This document shows positions 13,081-25,116 of a stretch of 64,000 nucleotides of DNA, in pieces (positions within the stretch are counted from its first letter, which is position 1; every line of letters begins with the position of its first letter). The notes under the pieces are model-generated. The model searched no databases. It had not been told where the DNA came from and worked only from the letters and a program-made list of their open reading frames with translations. A program made the position numbers and the translations under genes. Source of the stretch: Lagopus muta (lineage: Eukaryota > Chordata > Aves > Galliformes > Phasianidae); assembly GCF_023343835.1 (NCBI RefSeq), contig NC_064447.1:12615501-12679500 (forward strand), read 5' to 3'.

Positions 13081-16012
13081 TCAAGAGAGCCACAGAGCGT
13101 GTGCTCCAGCAGCAGCTCCAGCCAGGGAGCCTAAGCCACCTGTTGTGTGGCCAACAGCAGACCAGCATCTGGGATGCATCCTAAAGAGGGCTTTCCAAGG
13201 CATGTAATGAATATTTAAGTTTTCTACACAGGTTTCTGCCCCCAGGAGCCATTCAGCACATCTGTATCTCACTCCTGGCAGCTAGAGGCACCTTTAGCAA
13301 CAGCTTCAGCTCCCACTGATGTGGAAAAATTAATGCACTTTCCTGCCTGCACGAGCACGGGTCTGGCACTCACAGCTTTCTTCCCACCGAGTGATAAGCC
13401 CTGAATTGCTCATCACTACAAACCCTGTGCTTTGGTGGAGACAGACCAAATCAGGATAAAAAACATCCCTGGACCTTAACTAAGCACTTTAACCACCAGA
13501 GACTGCAGAATCCTGTTTAGGGATGTCAGAAAACCCTTTCTGTAGAGGGAGCATCTGCTTCAACCTAGCCATAGGAAATAAGGAAATTAAATATTTCAGA
13601 AGGAAGAAACCCACGCAGAACTGCCTGGGTTGGCTCCTTTTTAGAGACAACAATATTTTAGAGATGAGATTAACCGGAGGTGAGGACACACCAGCATGCC
13701 ATCACATAGCGTTGGACCTTGGCCAGCACCAAACCAGCCCTGGCCTAGTTGACGGACAACCTTCAGAGCACCCAGAAAGGCCACCCAAACCTCACTGGTT
13801 GGGGAATTAATTTATTTCTCTGGCAAGTTCCAGGCGTACAGGCTGTTGCACGCTTTTGATGGAGAAAGGTCTCATTCCACCTCCTCAAAGCAAGGAGCAT
13901 CACTGAAGATATCTGACTGTATCATGGGTGTCCTCCACGTCCCATGGGTGAGCACTTCTCCACTCGGGTCACCCCAACATCCCCCTGGAGGCCACGGCAC
14001 AAGGTGGGGAGGGGGAGAAGATCTCAGTCGGATGCGGAAGCCTAAAGATGGAAAAAGCTTACAGCTGTGTACGCATCCATATGCATAAGAGAACAGGCCC
14101 TGCTCCAGCACACGCTTGCGTCAATCTGCCGTCACCAAGATTCAGGAGAACGTTTAAAATTAAGCCCAAATTTCCTTGCACTGCAAAACTGGGGACAAAG
14201 AAGGGAATTGGGTTTTGCAGTTGGAGCAGAAGCAGGTGTCAGAGCGCACAGTCCCAGCAGCCATGTTTCCAATAATGTCTCTTCACCTTCAGGTTTCCCA
14301 ACAAGGCACGGTTCCCCCAGCTGCCATAAGGGGCTCTCTGGTAGCCACGAAGGACGTGACCAGTTCTGAAGGCTGTTTTCCCACCTGGGTTCCAGGGCTG
14401 AAGTGGATCCCTGAGGAGCTGCTCAGAGCCAAACCCACAGAACCAAGTCAGGATTGGGACCGACAGCCAAGATTTGGTCTGCTGAAAATACAGGCAACGA
14501 AACTTCAAAATGAATGGGGAGAAAAGCAAGATCGATACGTAAAATACTTATTTTACAAATAAGCAAATTAAAATGAGAAGTGTAGTACTCTGCCCACTGC
14601 CACAAGTCAGAGTTTCATTGCAAAAGAGGTGTCCTAAGGGCTATGCAACACAATACTGCATTATGGCTGATCTCTTATTAAGATAGAGATCAGACAAGAG
14701 GGAAAAAAAAATCAGAATAGGAAGCAGTAATTCTTCATAGGAAGAAGGAAAGCCAGGCAGAAAATGTAGCTGTTAGTTTGTTTTTCCCTTCAAGTCAATG
14801 CATAATTCAGAGAACTAAGAACTAGTCCACAATTGAAAAGGATTTTAATATAGAAGACAACAGCTTTTCTGCAAACCCATTCCTGATGCTCAGGATCAGC
14901 AAACAGACCCACACAGTAGTAACAAATTCTGAACCGATCTGGTGGTGACGTTCACTCTGTGTGCATTTCTCAGGAAGCTGCAAGGACTGCGTGCACAGAT
15001 TTATTTCTCCTCTTTTCCTTAAATTCAAAGCTGTTCCACGAACTCCACTGGCCGAATTCTGCTCCTTTGTGAATTGGAACAGCCGTTGAAACGTGACGAT
15101 TTATTGGAGTTTTGCTTTTACTCCGCTGTGGGAGGTGCTCTCCAGAAGCGATCGCATTGCTCCTTGTGCCCGCACCTCAGGGTTCCCCTACACAATGTAA
15201 ATGGGGGACAGCAGGCATCCAAGTGGGCACATTTGCTCCAGGAGAGTCTTGAAGTGGGGATGGGCCGAGCTGGCAGGACAGAACACAGCCCTTGTATGCG
15301 GGGAGCAGAGCAGGACAGGCTCCATCCACCCCACACAAACACAGCTAGGGCACAGCAGCATGGCCCATCCATGCCCACCTCTTTGCACAGCCCGGTATTT
15401 TCCTAGCACAGACCTGGTGCCACAGCCTTCAGAGACAGAAACCCAGACAGATAAGAGTTCAACAGCACCATAAAACACAGGAGACTGGTCTGAACTCTTG
15501 CACCTGAAGCAGAAGAGGCACTTCCAGAGGCCAGACAGCAGCTCTCCATCCCCTCAGGCCACACACGGTGCTCACAAGTCACTGCTCAGTGCTGCTTTCC
15601 CAGGGGAAGGCAGCTGGAAGCGACACGACTGCAGGCACTCCTGCATCCCCAGGAGTCAGTCAGCTCAACACCAGCACTACATCTGCTATCCCTCAGGTCC
15701 TGAGATGCCCCATCCCTCCCCCTTTCTACACTTGCCTGCAGCTTTTGCACCTCCAGTGACCTGAGCAGGGGCAGGACAAGCATAGCAATGGCTATGCTGC
15801 TCTTTCTAAACCATATCAAGGGGCAGGGGGTTGGGTAGTGCAGCACCTGGTGTTCCTATGCCCCAAACTCCTCAGCATGACTCTGAGCAGGGAGATAGAG
15901 AAAAACTGCACGTGGGGCAGCACTGAAGTTGAGACATTTATCCTTTGACAAAGCCTGGCTGCAGTGACTTTGTTTTGATGATATGGGATGATTAATGCTT
16001 ACAGCTGATGTC

Positions 16013-16028
16013 TTTTTTTTTTTTTTTT
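16013..16028. repeat. T16 homopolymer
   Basis: Sixteen consecutive T, followed by AATAAA on the + strand at 16029-16034. The hexamer could by chance mimic a poly(A) signal; no transcript is indicated by anything else nearby. Confidence 0.8.
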
Positions 16029-17535
16029 AATAAATTTTGGGGCTGCAGGGTGACATTTGCTCAGTGCGCTGTTCTTGGAAAGCTGTGCTCATCTCAGCAC
16101 AGAGAAGAGATGCACCCGGCGGTCAGCAAGCGGGCTGCTACAAGCCGCAGGTGTCAGGAGAGATGCTTTGAGCAACACGGGGATGCTTACAGCCAGCTCT
16201 GCCTGGTAAAGGCTGGATGGGGAGAGCATGGCACATTAAACAGCCGATGCTGCAAGGAACGGTGAGAGCTCATCTCATCCAGCGGCAGGAGATGAGATTG
16301 TCACTTACAAACACCACAGCCAAGCGCAGGCTGCTGGGTTTTGCCACAAACACACTGGAAGATTGAGCTCACAGCAGAGATGGGATCCCCAGCTGAGTCT
16401 CCGCGGGGCTGAGATCAGCCACAGAGCGCTCGCAGCTGCTCCAACACCAAAAAGCATCCAGAAATCAGATCAATCAATCAGGGAAACAAGACACAGGCAG
16501 ATGTCTTAATCATAGCATTCACTAATGTGAGAAGCTTGGAAGCTCTAATCCTCACCCCCATCTGTAACAGGAGGACTAGAACCGTCTCCCTCACCTGGCT
16601 GCTGCAAGCTTTCCCTAATCAATCAGCTCATTAATTCATGCAAAGCATTAGGCAGACAGCTTTATACAACGCTCATCTTAACGAGACAATATTTCTCCTC
16701 AATTCTCCACCTGTCCACTCCCACCCCACGGGCACAGAGTGGTCAGTGGGGTCTCCCCCGGCCCCAAACAGCCCCCACGGTCACACAGGATCCCTTGGCC
16801 GGAGACACCCCTTCTCAGGGCTTCCTTCAGATTTGATTTTCATCTTGTCATATTTAAGAGCTGTCTCAGGAACGTAATGATTTTAAATTCACTCACCGCC
16901 GCAGTCCATCAATTGAGCGGTGGCTGCGAGCCTCACGAGCGGGCGGTGATGAATGGGGCTTTCGAGATGGCACCGCTCGCCTCCGAGTGAGGAGAGCGTG
17001 GGCAGAGGGTGGGGAAGGGAAGCAAAGGATTTTTTAACAGGAAGAAACAGGGAAGGGGGACAAAAAAGCCCAACCTGTGCACTGCCAGCTTAGGACAAGT
17101 GTTCCTCCGCTGCTGGGAAGTGTGGTGTGGGGAGAGCAGGCTGGTGTTGGCCTTCCTGATCTGCTAGGAGGAAAAAGCACTGTTCCATGCAAGAAGTAAT
17201 CCCCCTGCTTGGAGCATCCCTATGTTACATCCCAGGGCCAGATCCTGCCCCACACGCTGCTCAGCTTTGCACCTGGGTCCCTTTTTCTGCCTCTTCCTCC
17301 AATGATGGGGCCGGGTCAGCGCTGCGCAGCTTGTGAGCACAGAACTATTCATAGCAGAGAGCAGAACCAGGGAGGATGCGGCTCGTGGTGTGAGCATGCA
17401 GCTGTGCTACCCGGCTCAAAGCAGAGGGGAAAGAATCAACTGAAATCCACAAAACAAGCAAAAATAAAAATAAGAGGCAGCAAAAGCAAATTGATGATGT
17501 TGCTCCAATTCGAGCAAACACTAATTAAGAATGCG

Positions 17536-17546
17536 TAATTGAATTA
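17536..17546. promoter_or_regulatory. P3-type paired-homeodomain palindrome
   Basis: TAATTGAATTA fits the TAAT-N3-ATTA dimer site bound by paired-class homeodomain proteins (PHOX2, ALX, PRRX types). It lies in an AT-rich block (17505-17560) with another TAATTAAG at 17522-17529 and the octamer-like ATGCATTATT just downstream. The density of sites suggests an enhancer-like element, but conservation cannot be judged here. Confidence 0.35.
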
Positions 17547-18548
17547 ATGCATTATTTAGGAGCCCCGGCAAATCCTGAGCAGGGTTATAAACACGTTGTG
17601 GGACTCTTTTGACATCACATATGTCTCACGCCTCACTACTTGCCATTTGTTTTCACATCACCAGAATCTCCAGATTTCTGTCCTCGTCTCTCGCCGCTGT
17701 TTGGTGTTTATCCCGTATCGCTGTCACCTCTCCTCGGCCCTACACACCCATGAGCTCTGCATGGGGCAGCGATGGTTGTGCGATAAGTCAGAGCCACTTA
17801 ATGGATGAGTTCAGCCCTCCAGCCGCTTCCCCTCCAGTGGTCGACAGCCACTGCAAACAGGGAAACAGCACCCAGGGAGAGGGAAACCCCTGCTCCATAG
17901 GCTGCGCAGACATCCGTGCCCACGGCAGGTGCTGGGATGCAGCCTGGTGGAGCTGTCCCAGCCATGAGTGCAGAGGGCATTTAGCAAGAGGCATTGCATG
18001 CGTCACCCTCCCCCCTGAGCCCTCACAGCTCACTAGCCCTGGGATCTACAGACCAATATAGCCAAAGGAAAGAAATGGCTCAAGACGTTTGCAAGGAAGG
18101 AATGTGAAAACACGGTGGGCATAGCTGAGTTCGCACACATCACACCAAGGAAGGGAGAAGCAGCAGCATTGAAGTGCCTCACGGTTGGGTATGAGCGCAT
18201 AGCGGAGCAAAACACGCCTGCTGTTTGTAAAGCACATGGGAAGACTTCTCCCTAAGAGATACCATATGAAGTGTAAAATTTTATTATCTCTGCCTGTCCA
18301 TTGCACAAAGATATACACGGAAACTAGTTGCCAAATCTGCCTGCAGTTTAACTCCATTAAATCCAATGAATGGGCTTGGCCCACAAAAACTCTGCACTCA
18401 CTGTAATAAAGTTAAAAGCTGATCGCAGCTGATACAGGAAAACACATACATTTCCATACACTTATTCCTGCTGATTTAAAAATATGAGCAAGCTTCAGAG
18501 AAAGCCCTTGCCCAGCTCCTGAAGAAATGCTGTAATGAGGGAGGAAAA

Positions 18549-18563
18549 TATATATATATATAT
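18549..18563. repeat. Short (TA)n microsatellite
   Basis: About seven TA units in a row, in the middle of otherwise unique sequence. Confidence 0.85.
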
Positions 18564-21005
18564 CTATTGGAGATTTCCTCTCCAGTCTGTTTGGTTTAGA
18601 TGCACGCAGCTTTCTGCTGTCAGAACTTCACCAACTCCATTCCCACCTCCCAGCCCTTTCCTGTGTCCCTGCAGCTCCCTGCCATGGACTGACCCTGCCC
18701 ACAAGGGGCCACCTCCTCCAGGCCCCTCTGCCCTGATACATGAGGTAAGAGGACCCTTCACCCATAGGGCTCCTTTCCCAAATAATTCTTAGTATTTATT
18801 CCTATTACAAGGATGTCTTCGGGACCCATGGGCCATACATATACGCACTGTTTCAGTAGCCAAGCTGCACCCAGTGCATTATTACGTGTTCCTTCTTAAT
18901 GCAATCAACACTCTCCTAAAGGTGTACAGGATACGGGGGTCTCTGCTTCAGCCCCTTCAGCTGGAGGCCCCCACAGCCCTCCTGCTGCCATAGCTCCGCC
19001 TCCTTCCTCACCTGCAGTGTGGGGCCACGCATAGCCCCACAAGCATCCCACAGAGCCCCATCCCAGTCCTCTCCCCTCCACCAGTCTCCTCCACTCTGCC
19101 CCATTGCTGCCGTGGTATCACACCCTCTCAACCTCTTCCCAAACAGCTACGATCAGAATACCAAAGAAAATAACACATGATAACAATCAAGCTCGCTTTT
19201 TCCCCCATGAGCTCACACCAAACACCACTCAGGGACGCACACCCTTTTACATCCCCTGACCCACAGAAAGCTCAGCCCACCTGCACCCAGCTGCCAGCGT
19301 CCTGCCCTCCTGCAGCAGCTCCCTGGGAGTCCTTCTGCTCCTGGTGCCCTTTGCTGAGTAATCCCAGGCTGTCACCACACCTGGGGGAAATGCCAGTCTG
19401 CAGCTAAGTGCCGGCAGTTGAGGTCTGCGGGTGCTGCTGGGTTCCTGGGCTTCTCTTGACAGCCCCGCTGCCAAATCCTAAGGGATCTCTGTGTCCAGAG
19501 AGACATGGGGCTTTGCTGACACAGAAAAAAAGCACTGAGAAATACTCCGAGATTTCCCAATGGGGGATGAGCCTTTGCAAACGGGCAGCAGGCTCTCCCT
19601 GGGCACAGTCCCATCTCAATCCCAGCTGCCCTGATCCAAGCACCACGGCTGGAGCTCAGCTCTGACCGCTCCGAAGCGCCGACCTCATCTTTCTGTTTGC
19701 ACACACCGTGCGCTCTTATATTTAGCATAGGACAGGAGAACTGAAACAAATAACCCAGAGCTCATAAGAATAATAACCCCTGTACCTTTACCAAGCCAAA
19801 AGCCCGACCTTTCACAGACAGGTAAGCCGTCCCAGCAAGAGGATGGATCTGGTGTTTTCTGATCATCAAACAGGAAAGCATTAGCCAGACGGGGAGAACA
19901 GGCTCTTATCTAGACCTGATTGCTCTCCCCTCCAGGGGATCCTGTAGGATATTTCAGTTCTCTCTCTTGCTGTATGACTCTTCCCTCCCCCAGTTGCATG
20001 AAATCAGCCAAATTCACAATCTAATCTGGCTGGGAGTCAAAGGGGAGAAAAATCAAGTCCTAATGCAGTGACTACTTGGAACGGGGAATTGAAGCCAATC
20101 AGAAAGGCATTATTGATCTCCGTTCAGGGCACCTCGGCTAGGAGGGGAAAGCTGTGGGAGCTGCAGAGCCGCCCTCCGGGCCTGCGGTGCTGATGGGGTG
20201 GGAGCCCTGAGCCGCTGCAGCGTGCAAACGCCTCTGGCATGCATCACCCTGCTGTAACAAACTGTGCAGGTGTGCATGGCGAGCGTTGAAGGGGCAGATG
20301 TGTGCAGGAGGCAAAGCTGCAGGGTGTGGAAGCGTGCACGGTGTGAGCGTGTGTGTGCAAAGTTGTTCCGCGGCCATGCGCCTGCACTGTCCCTGCAGCA
20401 TACAGGGAGAAGGCAGAGGAGAACAGGGCAGGCAGCCGGGGCCGGGCTCGGCTCTGGGTTTCCTTGGGTGAAATCCCGGAGCTTCGGCCCGCGGTACCGC
20501 TGGCTCCACGCACCTTACATAACAGAGCAGGGACGTGGTGGGGAGGGGGGACCGAAAGCGAGGAGATCCGCAGAGCAGCCCCTCTAAAGCAAGGGGGTCC
20601 GGAGCTGGATGTCCTCGTAGGGAGTGTATGGAGGCGGTCGGTACATCGCTGCGGGGGGTGCCTGGCCCGGCTCGGAGCAGCCCCCCGGCTCCCCCCGGTG
20701 CGGTGCGGGACAGCTGCGGCCGCCGGCAGGTCTCCGCAGGAAGCTGCGGCCGTCCCGAGTCCGGAGGGGGCTGCTCCAGGGAAGGGGCTCAGCCGAGGAC
20801 CCCTTCCCCCCCCTCCCCCGGAGCCTCAGGACGCGGGGCGATAGCGCTGGGATGTTTGAAGAATCCCACGTTTTGGAGGGAAACAAGAAAGAAAACACGC
20901 CATCAAGCCTCAAAACCCCCCTGGGGTCCCGGTGGCTCCTGCCCCCCCTCGGACTGAGACCCCCAACCTGCCAGGCACCACAGAGTCGCGCGGCTGCCGG
21001 CACCT

Positions 21006-21014
21006 CCTTACCTG
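21006..21014 (-). other. Consensus splice donor, minus strand
   Basis: Read on the minus strand the site is CAG|GTAAGG, a full match to the vertebrate donor consensus, with the exon ending at 21012. The preceding sequence (about 21015-21110) is purine-rich GC-rich sequence typical of a 5' untranslated exon. A minus-strand ATG lies at 21021-21019, ten bases before the exon end, so an upstream start codon would be spliced onward. This is the best donor in the island and a candidate end of the ELFN1 first exon. Confidence 0.4.
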
Positions 21015-22536
21015 CCGGCATCGCGTCTGCTGCTACCCCGCTCCGGCTCTTCCTCTCCTCCTGCCTCCTCCTCCTCCTCCTCTCTCCCTCTCCCTGCTGC
21101 TTGGGGCTCTTTATGGAGATTCATTCATTCATGCCTTCCCATCGGTCCCTCAGCGTTTCCCTGCCTCCCGGAGGCAGAGCGTGTGACGCCTCGCCCCTTT
21201 CCAGCCACTTTCTGCTGTCACAGAGCGGCGCTGCCCCATCCCCGGGGGGCGGCCGGGCCGGGACACGCGTGGGCAGCCCGGGACGTGGGAGCATCCCCCA
21301 GTGCGGGGTGGGGATGAGGGGCCGTGGGCACGGCACCGACCCGCTTTGGGGGACACGAGCTTTCTCCGGCGCCCATCACCGCGGCGTCAGGGCGCCCGCG
21401 GGGCTTTCCACGCTGCCCGACCCACGCCGCGCCGCTGTCCGTCGCCGCGGAGGAGGAGTGGGAGCGGGTGGGCTGCACACTCGGGACCCCCTCGTCTTCT
21501 CCGCGTCACCCTTCTCTCCCCAACCCGTTCGGCACCACACTCTGCATCCCCGTTACATCTGTACCCGCCGCACACCGATCCACGCGGAGCACGAAGAGCT
21601 GACTCAAGCCCGGAGCGGAGCGGCTGAACCGGGCGCGGGGGAGGTTGGGGGGAGGGAGAGCACTGCTCCTTCGGGGTCACCCCTCTGCCTTGCGGGGTAC
21701 ACCGTGCAAAGCTTCCCTCTCCCCATCGCTCCTCTCCCATTGCGCTTCAGAGGGGTTGAGGACCCGTTCCCGTCCTTCCCTCCCCCCCCCTCCAGCATCC
21801 TGCTGCCCGCTGCCCCCGTACAACGGCTGGGGAGGTGCCGGGGTTGATTTAGGTGCTAAACTTCAGGCGAATCGCCTCCTCTCTGCACACGCGCTGGCTT
21901 TATTTTCAGCCAGGCAAGGAGGACGGATCTGCTTTTATTTCTTTTATCCCCCTGAAGACATCATAGGAAATGCGAAGGCAGCACGGGGGTCTGGGCACTG
22001 CCGAAGCGACAAGCCATTAATTTGGGGTGAAACCACCCCAAACGCTCCGCGAAGGGCCCCGCCCGCTCCCCTCTGAGCAGTGCCCGATTCCACAGGCGGT
22101 GTCGTCCCCTTTTGGAAACGCTGCCATCCATTTCTATTAACGATCGCTGTATTCACCACTGCAAACTTCTAAATATTTAATACCGTGCGAAGCGGCAGCG
22201 GCACGCACGGAGCTGGCGGCAGGAGGCTGAGCGGCGTGCGGGGCTACCCTGCCCCGGGGGTGCCTGTTGATATCGGCCCCCCCCTCCGCTGGGCTTTCCC
22301 AGGGGTTGCAAATCGCAGTGTGATGTGGGCAGCGCCGCGCCCCCCCCCTCCCCCCCCCCCTCCGTGTGCACCGACGGGGCTGAGAGGAGAAGGGTTTTTT
22401 TTTCTAGCTGGCGGAGCAGAGAGGGGCGGCCCCGACGGGTGGGTGCGTTCCCAGCTCTGCATCGCCTTCCCCCGCCCCTCAGAGCCCGCACGGGGCTGGG
22501 GGCACCCACCACAGCATCGCATCCCCGGCCCCAAGG

Positions 22537-22548
22537 ACTCAGGTAGGA
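22537..22548 (+). other. Consensus splice donor, plus strand
   Basis: CTCAG|GTAGGA puts an exon end at 22542 on the + strand. Together with an acceptor-like site at 24509 and an AATAAA at 24552 it could define a short two-exon divergent non-coding RNA. Only the individual signals are seen. Confidence 0.25.
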
Positions 22549-22609
22549 CCCTAGGGGGGATGGGAACAAGTCCCATGGAGATCCCCCGCCACGCCGCCCC
22601 GCTCCAGGT

Positions 22610-22790
22610 CGTTATCTGCTCTTCATTAAAATGCAATCAAGAAAATTCTTTGGCAACTCCAGCTGCTGTTCAGCGCGGCTCTGGCGACTGGCGAGTGCCC
22701 CCGTCCTTTGGGCTTCGCCTGAATTTGGAAACTGAGACGGAACTTTACAGCAACATCTGTCATTATAATTAAAACTGCTACACATCCACC
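22610..22790. other. AT-richer block inside the CpG island
   Basis: This segment drops to ordinary base composition within the island and holds runs such as ATTATAATTAAAAC. Such interruptions in large developmental islands often mark conserved regulatory modules or alternative promoters. No open frame with recognisable product spans it. Confidence 0.35.
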
Positions 22791-23151
22791 GGGCGGGAAC
22801 ACGTTCCTGATCCCCCATCTTTTCCTTTTTTTTTTCGTCTCAAACGAGAGACATCGACTCAAACTCACACCCGCTCCCCGAGCCGCACCGCGATGGGGGC
22901 CGGGCGGGGACGCGGGGCCGGGAGCAGCCCAGGAGGCACGCGGTCCCCCCATCCAATCACCACCGCCCCCCTCCACTAATTTTCTTTAATTAAATCTCGA
23001 TGTGCGGCGCGTTTGTGGAGGACGGAAATAGCCGCTGAAGGAAAGAGCATGTGGGGAGGCAGATCAGAACTGCCGGCGTGGGAACGTAGAAGCGCTCGGC
23101 GGGGCCGGGGGGATGCAGAGCCGGCAGCAGCCCTCCCGGAGCCCCCACCCC

Positions 23152-23160
23152 ACTCACCCC
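23152..23160 (-). other. Possible splice donor, minus strand
   Basis: On the minus strand the sequence reads GGG|GTGAGTG, a good match to the donor consensus on the intron side, within the CpG island. It may end a second alternative first exon. Confidence 0.25.
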
Positions 23161-23606
23161 GGGGGATAGGGTCACCTGGGGGGTTCGGTTTCCCGCAGGT
23201 ACCGCTTGCAGCAGGGACTCCCCGGGCCGCCCCCACAGCTCTGGGATGACCCCGAGGCGGGGTACCCCGACGAGGGGGGGGAGAAGGGCGGGCGGCGGGG
23301 CTCCCCAGCGCGCTCCGGGCCCGATCTCTCCCCGCTACGCGGGGGCACAGAGAATCAAGAGAGGCTCCAGCCAAACCCGGGGACCTCCCGATCGCGGCGG
23401 GGAGGGCTCTGCGCTCCCAGCCCCGAAGCATCCCTCGCCCGAGTCCCAGCCTCGGCTCACAGCGGCGAAAAGTTTGGCGACACAGAGCGGCCACCGGGGG
23501 CTCCGCGGGCACCCGCGGCTCTGAGGGCGCCTGGGCGGGGCAGGGGCGGGGGGTTCGGCCCGAACAGGGGCCGGGGGGGGGTCGGGGGGTGACGGTTGAG
23601 GGGGGT

Positions 23607-23615
23607 ACCTACCTG
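23607..23615 (-). other. Possible splice donor, minus strand
   Basis: On the minus strand the sequence reads CAG|GTAGGT, a good donor. The would-be exon (above 23613) is extremely GC-rich, as expected of a first exon in a CpG island. Confidence 0.3.
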
Positions 23616-23879
23616 CTCCGGCGGCGGTCGGCGACGCGCACGTCCCCAAGGTGCGGTGAGGGGCGGCGGGCGCACCCGCGGCTGCGGCTCCCCGCGCCCC
23701 TCCAGGCGGGCGGGCCGGGAGCGGGAGGCGGGCAGGGAAACGCAGCCGGAGCCGAGCAAATCCCAGCGCTGGAGTCGGCCTCCGAGAAGAGCAGGGCTGC
23801 AGCTCCTCACTGCGTCAGGCGGAGAGCCCTGCCCGTGCAGGCGGCGCCGGGCAGCTCTGCCAGGCCCGGGGGTCTCCCA

Positions 23880-24018
23880 GCGGCTCGGCGCGGCTCGGTT
23901 CGGTTCGGCTCGGGACCCAGGCGAGGAGCGCGACGCGGAGCGGTTCGGTTCGGCCTAGCACGATCCGGTCCGGTTTGGTTCGGTATGCCGTGGCTCGGTG
24001 TGGTTCGGTTCGGTTCAG
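23880..24018. repeat. Degenerate CGGTT-type tandem repeat
   Basis: About 140 bp made mostly of variants of a 5-bp unit (CGGTT, CGGCT, CGGTC), for example CTCGGTTCGGTTCGGCTCGG near 23893 and GTGGTTCGGTTCGGTTCAGG at 23999-24018. It lies at the downstream edge of the large CpG island. It is probably slippage-derived; no product is encoded. Confidence 0.7.
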
Positions 24019-24509
24019 GGTAGCGCACCTGGGCTCGATGCTGCTGGGCGGTCACCGCATGGAGCGATAAGCGGCTCGGCACGGAGAGCAGGGCTGGCAG
24101 CGGGGGGAGCAGAGGGCTGCGTGTGTGTGCGCTGGGCTATCTGCGTGTAGGTGTGACAGTGAGACCTGTGTGCACGTATGTGTGCGAGCAGCAGCCCGTG
24201 CGGCTGTAGCACCGAGTGTGAACATATCTGTGTGTGGCAGCTGTCCCTCGCGCCAATCTGACCATCTGTGGGTCGGAGTGGCTCCAGCTGAGCCTAATCA
24301 GGTGGGGGGCAGCAGGGGGTATGCAGGCAGGTGCGGCTGGGGCAGCAACGAGGCTGCAGCAAAACACCTGCTCACAGCTCCTGGTGCACCCCAGGTTCCC
24401 CAAGCGCTGGTTGCAGCCAGTGTGCTCCGTGTTCAGCCTTCCCCACTGGGTGCCCTGCCCCAGAGATGGCCATCCTGTACTCACAGGGCCTCTTTTAATG
24501 CTTTTTCAG

Positions 24510-24560
24510 CAGCATGAAACTTCAGTGTGATTGAAGTGTGCCTGCCTCTGGAATAAAAGT
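24510..24560 (+). other. Possible short 3' exon with poly(A) signal
   Basis: TGCTTTTTCAG ending at 24509 is a good splice-acceptor sequence and AATAAA follows at 24552-24557. Placed about 2 kb downstream of the plus-strand donor at 22543, this could be the end of a small divergent transcript from the CpG island. All three signals are common by chance, so this is a weak call. Confidence 0.2.
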
Positions 24561-25007
24561 GCTTTTCCCTTTCTCCTAGCACTGTGCTTCATGACATCCC
24601 AGAGTGTCCCCAAAACCCAGCAAGTCTTTTGTGCAGCCCTGCAGAGACGTGGCAGTGGAGAAGGAGAAGGTGGGTGCAGGAAAGAAATGTCACTCCTTTC
24701 ATCTTAATAGCAACAGCAACAAAACGCAGCCAAAAACCTGAAGCATGGAGTAATAGAACAGGGAGACAGCTGGCAAACAGGCCGTGGCCTCTCCCCAAAC
24801 AGCAGCTGGCAACCTGGCATGGCACACCACTGCATTTGGGCACACACCCTGGGGAAGCACTGACTGAAATGCAGCTGGAAGCCCTGTGTGGTGGAGAGGT
24901 TGGGGCAGGAGGAGCACATCAGCTGCTCTGCAGCCCTGACATCGCCTCTGACCTGCTGGGGAGGCTGCAGGGCTTGGTTTCTGTGTGAGCTGGTTGCTCT
25001 GGGGTTC

Positions 25008-25068
25008 TTCTCTTTCCCATTTCCCTTCTCCTTTTCTTTTCCTCTTCCTTGTCCTCGTTCCCTTTCCT
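25008..25068. repeat. Pyrimidine-rich tract
   Basis: About 60 bases of mainly C and T with few interruptions, ending in front of the CR1 relic at 25117. Simple sequence. Confidence 0.6.
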
Positions 25069-25116
25069 GCTAACCAACTGGTCTCGTTCTTAAAGCACAG
25101 GGGACCCTCCATCCAT

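Larger units (their letters stand above)
1..20100. other. Long non-coding stretch, probable ELFN1 intron or flank
   Basis: No reading frame here resembles a known protein. The open frames are short, overlap on both strands and lack neighbouring splice signals that would join them into a conserved product. The stretch holds two CR1 relics, a few simple repeats and several AT-rich blocks with homeodomain-type sites, listed separately. By human gene order (MAFK, TMEM184A, PSMG3, then ELFN1 in opposite orientation) this would be intron or flank of a minus-strand ELFN1 with its coding exon left of base 1. That placement is inference only. Confidence 0.55.
20100..24110. promoter_or_regulatory. Large CpG island, candidate ELFN1 promoter region
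   Basis: From about 20100, and densely from 20440 to 24090, CpG dinucleotides are abundant, in sharp contrast to the CpG-poor DNA on both sides. The island is interrupted by AT-richer blocks at roughly 21930-22180, 22610-22790 and 22975-23010. It contains consensus splice donors on the minus strand (near 21011, 23157 and 23612) and one on the plus strand (22543). That arrangement fits several alternative non-coding first exons fired in both directions. By human gene order the minus-strand transcript would be ELFN1, which has non-coding 5' exons and one coding exon. The island itself is directly visible; assignment to ELFN1 is inference. Confidence 0.75.

Noticed and set aside
20624-21847. A 407-codon open frame in the large CpG island
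   Set aside because: GC-rich islands lack stop codons by composition. The frame is Pro/Ser/Arg/Gly-rich without any known domain, overlaps long frames on the other strand, and crosses consensus splice signals.
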